From contig JAUHWE010000136.1 in the NCBI GenBank assembly GCA_030424825.1, positions 1 through 9,582 on the forward strand: a DNA stretch of 9,582 bases, in the 5' to 3' direction. The position numbers and the translations under genes are program-made. Shown here in pieces: positions 5,774 through 9,582 of this stretch (position 1 is its first letter; each line of letters starts with the position of its first letter). Below the pieces are notes generated by a model, which did not search any database, had not been told where the DNA came from, and worked only from the letters and a program-made list of their open reading frames with translations. This DNA is from Verrucomicrobiia bacterium (GTDB taxonomy: Bacteria; Verrucomicrobiota; Verrucomicrobiia; Opitutales; Opitutaceae).

Positions 5774-7405
5774 ATGATCAATCTAGTCGATATTTCTCTC
5801 CGCTATGGCGAAAAGGTAATCTATAAAAAGGTTTCCACAACGATCGGCACGCGCGACCGGATCGGGCTCGTCGGCTCGAATGGGTCCGGAAAGTCCACTT
5901 TGATCAAATTGCTTTTGAACGAAGTAGAGATCGATTCCGGCGAGGTTGAACGCCCCGGCTACGTTACACTGGGGTACCTTCCCCAGGATGGAATCGAACT
6001 GAAGGGAAAGACGCTCTACGAGGAGGTGTCTACCGCTTTTGAAGACGCGCTCGCCCTTCAAAAAAACATAGACGAGGCGGACGAGCAGATGATGGAGATG
6101 GATACTTCGTCGGAAGAGTACTACGACCTTCTCGACCAAATCGGCACCTGGGAGCAGAAGCTGGAATCCCACGAGCCCGCGAAGATGAAGTCTAAAATCG
6201 AGAAAACGCTCATGGGCCTCGGTTTTGCGACCTCCGATTTCGAACGCGACACGGGTGAATTCTCAGGAGGCTGGCAGATGCGTATGGCTCTGGCCAAACT
6301 CCTCCTCCGGGAACCTTCCTTGCTACTTCTGGACGAGCCGACCAACCATTTAGACATCATTTCCCAACAATGGCTAGAAGACTACCTGACGCGATATGAT
6401 GGGTCGCTCATGGTGATTTCCCACGACCGGGCGTTTCTCGACGTAGTGACAAATCGTACCATCCATCTCTCGATGGGAGCGCTCAAATCCTACAGCGGCA
6501 ACTACTCCTTCTACATCAAGCAGTCCGAGGCAGACCTCGAAGTCCTACGCAAAAAGGTCAAGAATCAGCAGGCCGAGATTCAGCGCCAGAAGGACTTCAT
6601 CAATCGCTTTCGTGGAAACGTCAAAAAAGCCTCCCTTGTACAAAGCCGTCTCAAAGACCTCGAGAAGATGGAGATCATCAAAATGCCTCCTCAAGAGAAA
6701 AAGATATTCTTCCGCTTTCCGCCACCTCCTCCCGCTAGCGCCAAAGTCATTGAGCTGAAGAATATGTCCAAGGCCTATGGTGATTTGCAGATATTCAAAG
6801 GGCTCGATTTCTACATCGACAAAGGAGATCGCATTGCCGTGGTTGGTGTGAATGGCGCTGGTAAATCCACCCTCGCTCGAATCCTAGCGGGTATCGAACC
6901 TTTTCAGGAAGGAGAGCGTACTCTTGGAATCAATACAGTTCTTTCCTATTTCGCCCAACAGCAAGCGGAAGAACTCGATCCTGAAAAAACAGTTCTAGAA
7001 GAAGTCGAGCAAGCATCGGCGGACGCCAACAGAGAGGAATCCAATCCTCGTGCCGTATTGGGAGCTCTGCTATTCCGTAAAGACGATGTATTCAAAAAAA
7101 CCAGCGTACTTTCAGGCGGAGAGCGAAACCGCCTCGCACTGGCAAAGATGCTAATGAGGGAAGCCAATACCATTATTCTCGACGAGCCCACCAATCACCT
7201 AGACATCAAGAGTAAAGAAATTCTTCAGGATGCGGTCAAAGCATTCGACGGGACCGTCATTCTTGTCAGCCATGACCGCGATTTCCTGGACCCTATCGTC
7301 AACAAAGTCCTTGAAGTCATTAAAACGGGAACGCGATTGCTTACCTGCAATGTCACCGAATATATTGAACGTATTAAAGGCGAAGAAAAGGCGATGAGTG
7401 CCTAA
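5774..7405 (+). CDS. ABC-F family ATP-binding protein (ribosome-associated type)
   Basis: 543 residues with two ABC cassettes and no membrane segment, as in ABC-F translation factors that act at the ribosomal E site. Cassette 1: Walker A GSNGSGKST (34-42), Q-loop LPQDG (69-73), signature SGGWQ (164-168), Walker B LLLLDEP (183-189) with Glu188, switch His217. Cassette 2: GVNGAGKST (358-366), signature LSGGE (446-450), IILDEP (467-472) with Glu471, switch His500. The charged helical linker (about 245-325, with QSRLKDLEKME and a PPPPP run) is the inter-domain P-site tRNA interaction motif region. There is no long C-terminal coiled coil as in Uup, so it looks nearer to YheS/YdiF-type members. An in-frame TTG at 5735 would add 13 residues, but the cassette normally begins at MINLVDISLRYG, so ATG 5774 is chosen; it lacks a Shine-Dalgarno and follows a C/T-rich stretch. 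A leader terminator upstream suggests control by attenuation. Confidence 0.93.
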   Translation: MINLVDISLRYGEKVIYKKVSTTIGTRDRIGLVGSNGSGKSTLIKLLLNEVEIDSGEVERPGYVTLGYLPQDGIELKGKTLYEEVSTAFEDALALQKNIDEADEQMMEMDTSSEEYYDLLDQIGTWEQKLESHEPAKMKSKIEKTLMGLGFATSDFERDTGEFSGGWQMRMALAKLLLREPSLLLLDEPTNHLDIISQQWLEDYLTRYDGSLMVISHDRAFLDVVTNRTIHLSMGALKSYSGNYSFYIKQSEADLEVLRKKVKNQQAEIQRQKDFINRFRGNVKKASLVQSRLKDLEKMEIIKMPPQEKKIFFRFPPPPPASAKVIELKNMSKAYGDLQIFKGLDFYIDKGDRIAVVGVNGAGKSTLARILAGIEPFQEGERTLGINTVLSYFAQQQAEELDPEKTVLEEVEQASADANREESNPRAVLGALLFRKDDVFKKTSVLSGGERNRLALAKMLMREANTIILDEPTNHLDIKSKEILQDAVKAFDGTVILVSHDRDFLDPIVNKVLEVIKTGTRLLTCNVTEYIERIKGEEKAMSA

Positions 7406-7411
7406 ATTTCG

Positions 7412-7440
7412 GTAGGGTCGCTGCTCGCGCCCGGCAGCGA
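7412..7440 (+). repeat. REP-like hairpin, copy B (inverted partner)
   Basis: GTAGGG (7412-7417) is followed by a perfect 7-bp stem TCGCTGC (7418-7424) / GCAGCGA (7434-7440) with a 9-nt loop, 7 nt after the ABC-F stop. Without gaps its first 20 bases (7412-7431) match the reverse complement of copy C at 16 of 20 positions. It may also help end ABC-F transcription, though no T-run follows. Confidence 0.5.
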
Positions 7441-7460
7441 AAGTTAAAGGGATCTTCATA

Positions 7461-7490
7461 CGCGGCACGGCGCAAGCGCCGGCCCTACGA
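7461..7490 (-). repeat. REP-like hairpin, copy C
   Basis: On the minus strand this reads GTAG, then a GC-rich stem: CGGCGC pairs with GCGCCG around TT, and beyond a bulged T a further GGC/GCC can pair. It ends 9 nt before the stop codon of the leftward MBL gene and faces copy B, giving an inverted pair as in bacterial BIMEs. Positions 7469-7490 match copy A (4536-4557) at 19 of 22 bases. Confidence 0.6.
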
Positions 7491-7498
7491 GCTAGAGG

Positions 7499-8350
7499 CT
7501 AGCCACTTCGGTAGAAACAATTCATTTTCTTCTCCTGACCCACCGTCGTCAAGGGACCGTGCCCCGAGGCGATCACGGTATCATCCGGCAAGGCCAGAAT
7601 TTTGTTGAGACCTGAGATTCCCTGCTCGTAGGAAACGTTAGCCCCTCCCATAGAGCCGGCAAAAATGGCGTCCCCAACGATGGCAATCGTTCGACTCAGT
7701 CCCTTCACGACAAAGGTCGACCCACCACTCGTGTGTCCCGGTGTATTAAACATTTCAACACTGAGTGATCCCATTTGGGCACGATACCCCTCCTCGATTT
7801 TCTCCGTGGCAAAAGGAACATCCGGTTCTAGACGATTCATTACCGCATTGGCTCCCGTCTTTTCCAGAATCTGGCCAGCGCCCTCGATATGGTCCTCGTG
7901 GGAATGCGTTACGAACAGCGTCTTCAAGGTCAGCCCTTTCTGTTCGAGCGACTGAAGTATCGGCTCTGGATCTGTTCCTGTATCGAACGCAATCGCTTCA
8001 CGAGTCACCGAATCCCAGAGAAGATAGGCATTCACATGCAAATCGTAGAAGGGAGTCGGAATCAGCTCGAATCCCTCGATCGGCCCAGGCTGATCCGGGT
8101 ACCATTCATTTCTACCTATCGTTAAGAGAGCATCCACATTCAGACCCAGTGCGCCGCCCAAAACGGCAACATCGTTCGGGTCAAAATCCCCGCGGCGGGC
8201 TTTTCGAATGCTCTCTTCAGACAATCCTGTCTTCTCCGCGAGAACTTCTGTGGAAATCTCTTGTCCCTTTTGGGCTTTTCCAAGCACATCGTTGAAATCA
8301 TCCTCTACTGGCAGTCTCATCACATTGTCAACTAGCATAGGATTTCCCAT
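7499..8350 (-). CDS. Metallo-beta-lactamase-fold hydrolase with N-terminal HTH domain
   Basis: 283 residues in two parts. Residues about 31-77 look like a Cro/C1-type helix-turn-helix (LAEKTGLSEESIRKARRG, then LGGALGLNVDALLTIG). Residues about 92-283 are a compact MBL-fold hydrolase of the glyoxalase II-like type with all metal ligands in place: THSHEDH (148-154, His149, His151, Asp153, His154), His206 in TPGHTSGG, Asp227 in VGDAIFAGS, and His264 in SGHGPLTT. It should bind two metal ions and hydrolyse a thioester or similar substrate in the cytoplasm; the substrate is unknown. The HTH may bind DNA or may only serve as a packing or dimer domain. No signal peptide is seen. There is no Shine-Dalgarno at ATG 8350; ATGs at codons 5 and 11 are alternatives and would spare both domains. 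It lies 65 bp downstream of the membrane gene on the same strand. Confidence 0.88.
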   Translation of the reverse strand: MGNPMLVDNVMRLPVEDDFNDVLGKAQKGQEISTEVLAEKTGLSEESIRKARRGDFDPNDVAVLGGALGLNVDALLTIGRNEWYPDQPGPIEGFELIPTPFYDLHVNAYLLWDSVTREAIAFDTGTDPEPILQSLEQKGLTLKTLFVTHSHEDHIEGAGQILEKTGANAVMNRLEPDVPFATEKIEEGYRAQMGSLSVEMFNTPGHTSGGSTFVVKGLSRTIAIVGDAIFAGSMGGANVSYEQGISGLNKILALPDDTVIASGHGPLTTVGQEKKMNCFYRSG

Positions 8351-8415
8351 TCATTCAACAAAATCTTTCAGGATCTCATTCCAGAAATTGGAAAGTAAAC
8401 CTTTTTGAAGGAATT

Positions 8416-9582
8416 CTAATTATTAAACGACCCCAATTTATTAAGCTCAAGGTACTCAATTCGATCTACAATAAGATCGGGCTCTGGGAATATTTTAAAA
8501 CCGGATTCCGAAGTCGCCAATGTTGCATCTCCATTTTTCCGGTAGGACTCAATCCAAGCTCTTTTGCCTTCAGATCTAGGCTCTGATCGGTCTATCGCAT
8601 AAACGACGCTGGAAAAAAAGGAGCTCAAAACGGCTATTGAATGTATGCTGATAAAAATCATCCCACTGTGACTCATGTTCTTCCTTTGGGAAAGCCATAA
8701 ATACGTAGCATAGATAGCTGGGATCGCTAGTGTCGTATATCGCGAAGATCCACCCGCAAATGGTCCAAATGAGATTCTACCGATAGCTGCTCCAACTGCG
8801 AAAACCAAACTTACAACCATAAGAAAGAGTAATATTTCACAAAATGTTGAGCGTACCTGCTTCACAAGAATTTCACGCATCACTCTAAAAGTAACGTAAG
8901 CAAGAGATACAACCACAAGGAATCCGAAGTAGGGCCTAATTGAATGTGTGAAATAGAAAAAGCGTCCATACAGGCTACAGACAAAGGTAAGATAATCAGG
9001 TAAAGTCGCCCGCTGAAACGTGGCGCCCAATTCCTTAGTGCCCGTCTTGTAACCAACACTGAATACAATAACTGCGACTATCAGAACAAATCCAGTTAAG
9101 AATAGCACGGTCAGATACCGTTTACAAAAGACTTTCGGCGAGGCGAAAACATCTAAAAGAAGCAAGATTACGAACCCCACAAATACAAATATTCCGAATC
9201 CGGTGAACAGACTCAAGGACGCTATCACTGAACCCAATCCGAAACGGAGCAATCTACGATTGCTAAGCCAACATCGAGCAATAGACAAAGTAAACACTAG
9301 AGGAAGAACACTATGTGACAGATTTGGAACATCGACAACTGTTTCAATTTGCACCGGATTCAAAAATAGAAGTGGGATTGATGTGTCCCACCAACTAGAA
9401 TTTCCAGTCATACGGATTTTTAGATTTAAAGCGAGCACTGAAGCAACAACTAAAAACAGGACAATCATTCGCGACTCAGCGACTACTGAAAAACCTGTTG
9501 AAAGAGCGAGGTAATAGGTTAGCACCCCTCCTAAACCTTGCCGGTGAGGGCCATGCTGGAACAGAAAAGCACTTCCGGGACC
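8416..9582 (-). CDS. Polytopic inner-membrane protein, 5' end beyond the window (partial)
   Basis: The frame is open from the stop at 8416 to the right edge (388 codons seen), so the gene starts outside. The GTG at 9523-9525 is not a convincing start: the 19 codons before it contain no stop and read as protein, including LFQHGPHRQG (7-16), which resembles the HNEHR-type motif of a group of large uncharacterised membrane proteins. About nine or ten hydrophobic segments follow, then a soluble tail of about 60 residues. A second motif, GRISFGPFAGGSSRYTT (268-284), also fits that group, which has a GT-C glycosyltransferase-like appearance; the function is not established. The DNA is AT-rich: three sampled 60-base lines give 35-42% GC against 52-58% in sampled lines of the MBL, PhoX-like and ABC-F genes, so acquisition by transfer or membership of a surface-polysaccharide locus to the right is possible. 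Confidence 0.75.
   Translation of the reverse strand, partial: GPGSAFLFQHGPHRQGLGGVLTYYLALSTGFSVVAESRMIVLFLVVASVLALNLKIRMTGNSSWWDTSIPLLFLNPVQIETVVDVPNLSHSVLPLVFTLSIARCWLSNRRLLRFGLGSVIASLSLFTGFGIFVFVGFVILLLLDVFASPKVFCKRYLTVLFLTGFVLIVAVIVFSVGYKTGTKELGATFQRATLPDYLTFVCSLYGRFFYFTHSIRPYFGFLVVVSLAYVTFRVMREILVKQVRSTFCEILLFLMVVSLVFAVGAAIGRISFGPFAGGSSRYTTLAIPAIYATYLWLSQRKNMSHSGMIFISIHSIAVLSSFFSSVVYAIDRSEPRSEGKRAWIESYRKNGDATLATSESGFKIFPEPDLIVDRIEYLELNKLGSFNN

Noticed and set aside
7765..8295. Plus-strand frame of 176 codons
   Set aside because: Lies wholly opposite the MBL gene, whose metal-binding motifs are intact; the translation looks random and Arg/Ser/Pro-rich.
9523..9525. GTG as the start of the membrane protein
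   Set aside because: The frame stays open for 19 codons to the window edge with protein-like sequence, and the GGAGGG before the GTG touches it with no room for a ribosome-binding spacer.

Overview
The window (9,582 bp) is ordinary bacterial chromosome from a Gram-negative organism that exports proteins by Sec and Tat. The mix of genes (DUF3857/transglutaminase-like exported protein, PhoX/DUF839 Tat lipoprotein, SMP-30-like propeller, ABC-F ATPase, HTH-metallo-beta-lactamase fusion) and the weakness or absence of Shine-Dalgarno sequences would fit a marine Verrucomicrobiota (Opitutae-like) or a related PVC lineage. That placement rests on gene style only and is tentative. No rRNA, tRNA, CRISPR array, integrase or insertion sequence was seen.

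Layout. 29-2017 (-): exported DUF3857 protein whose transglutaminase-like domain has lost its catalytic Cys and His. 2018-2243: divergent intergenic region. 2244-3656 (+): PhoX-like predicted phosphatase with a twin-arginine signal and a lipobox. 3772-4518 (+): SDR dehydrogenase. 4519-4614: convergent gap with a REP-like palindrome. 4615-5538 (-): secreted SMP-30-like beta-propeller. 5539-5773: divergent leader that holds a clear intrinsic terminator upstream of the next gene, probably an attenuator. 5774-7405 (+): ABC-F ATPase. 7406-7498: convergent gap with an inverted pair of REP-like hairpins. 7499-8350 (-): HTH-MBL fusion hydrolase. 8416-9582 (-): 3' part of an AT-rich polytopic membrane protein that runs off the right edge.

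The genes look like independent transcription units rather than one pathway. PhoX-like and SDR are co-directional but 115 bp apart with a hairpin between them. MBL follows the membrane gene by 65 bp but differs strongly from it in base composition. No multi-gene novel system is evident. The best leads are at the RNA and DNA level: (i) the ABC-F leader, where an 11-codon ORF, an 8-nt antiterminator-like complement and a terminator hairpin line up as in ribosome-mediated attenuation; (ii) GTAG-footed REP hairpins at both convergent gene ends; (iii) Shine-Dalgarno-less starts, all three main plus-strand genes beginning CCT-ATG after pyrimidine-rich, G-poor leaders. At the protein level the degenerate transglutaminase and the HTH-MBL fusion merit a look.
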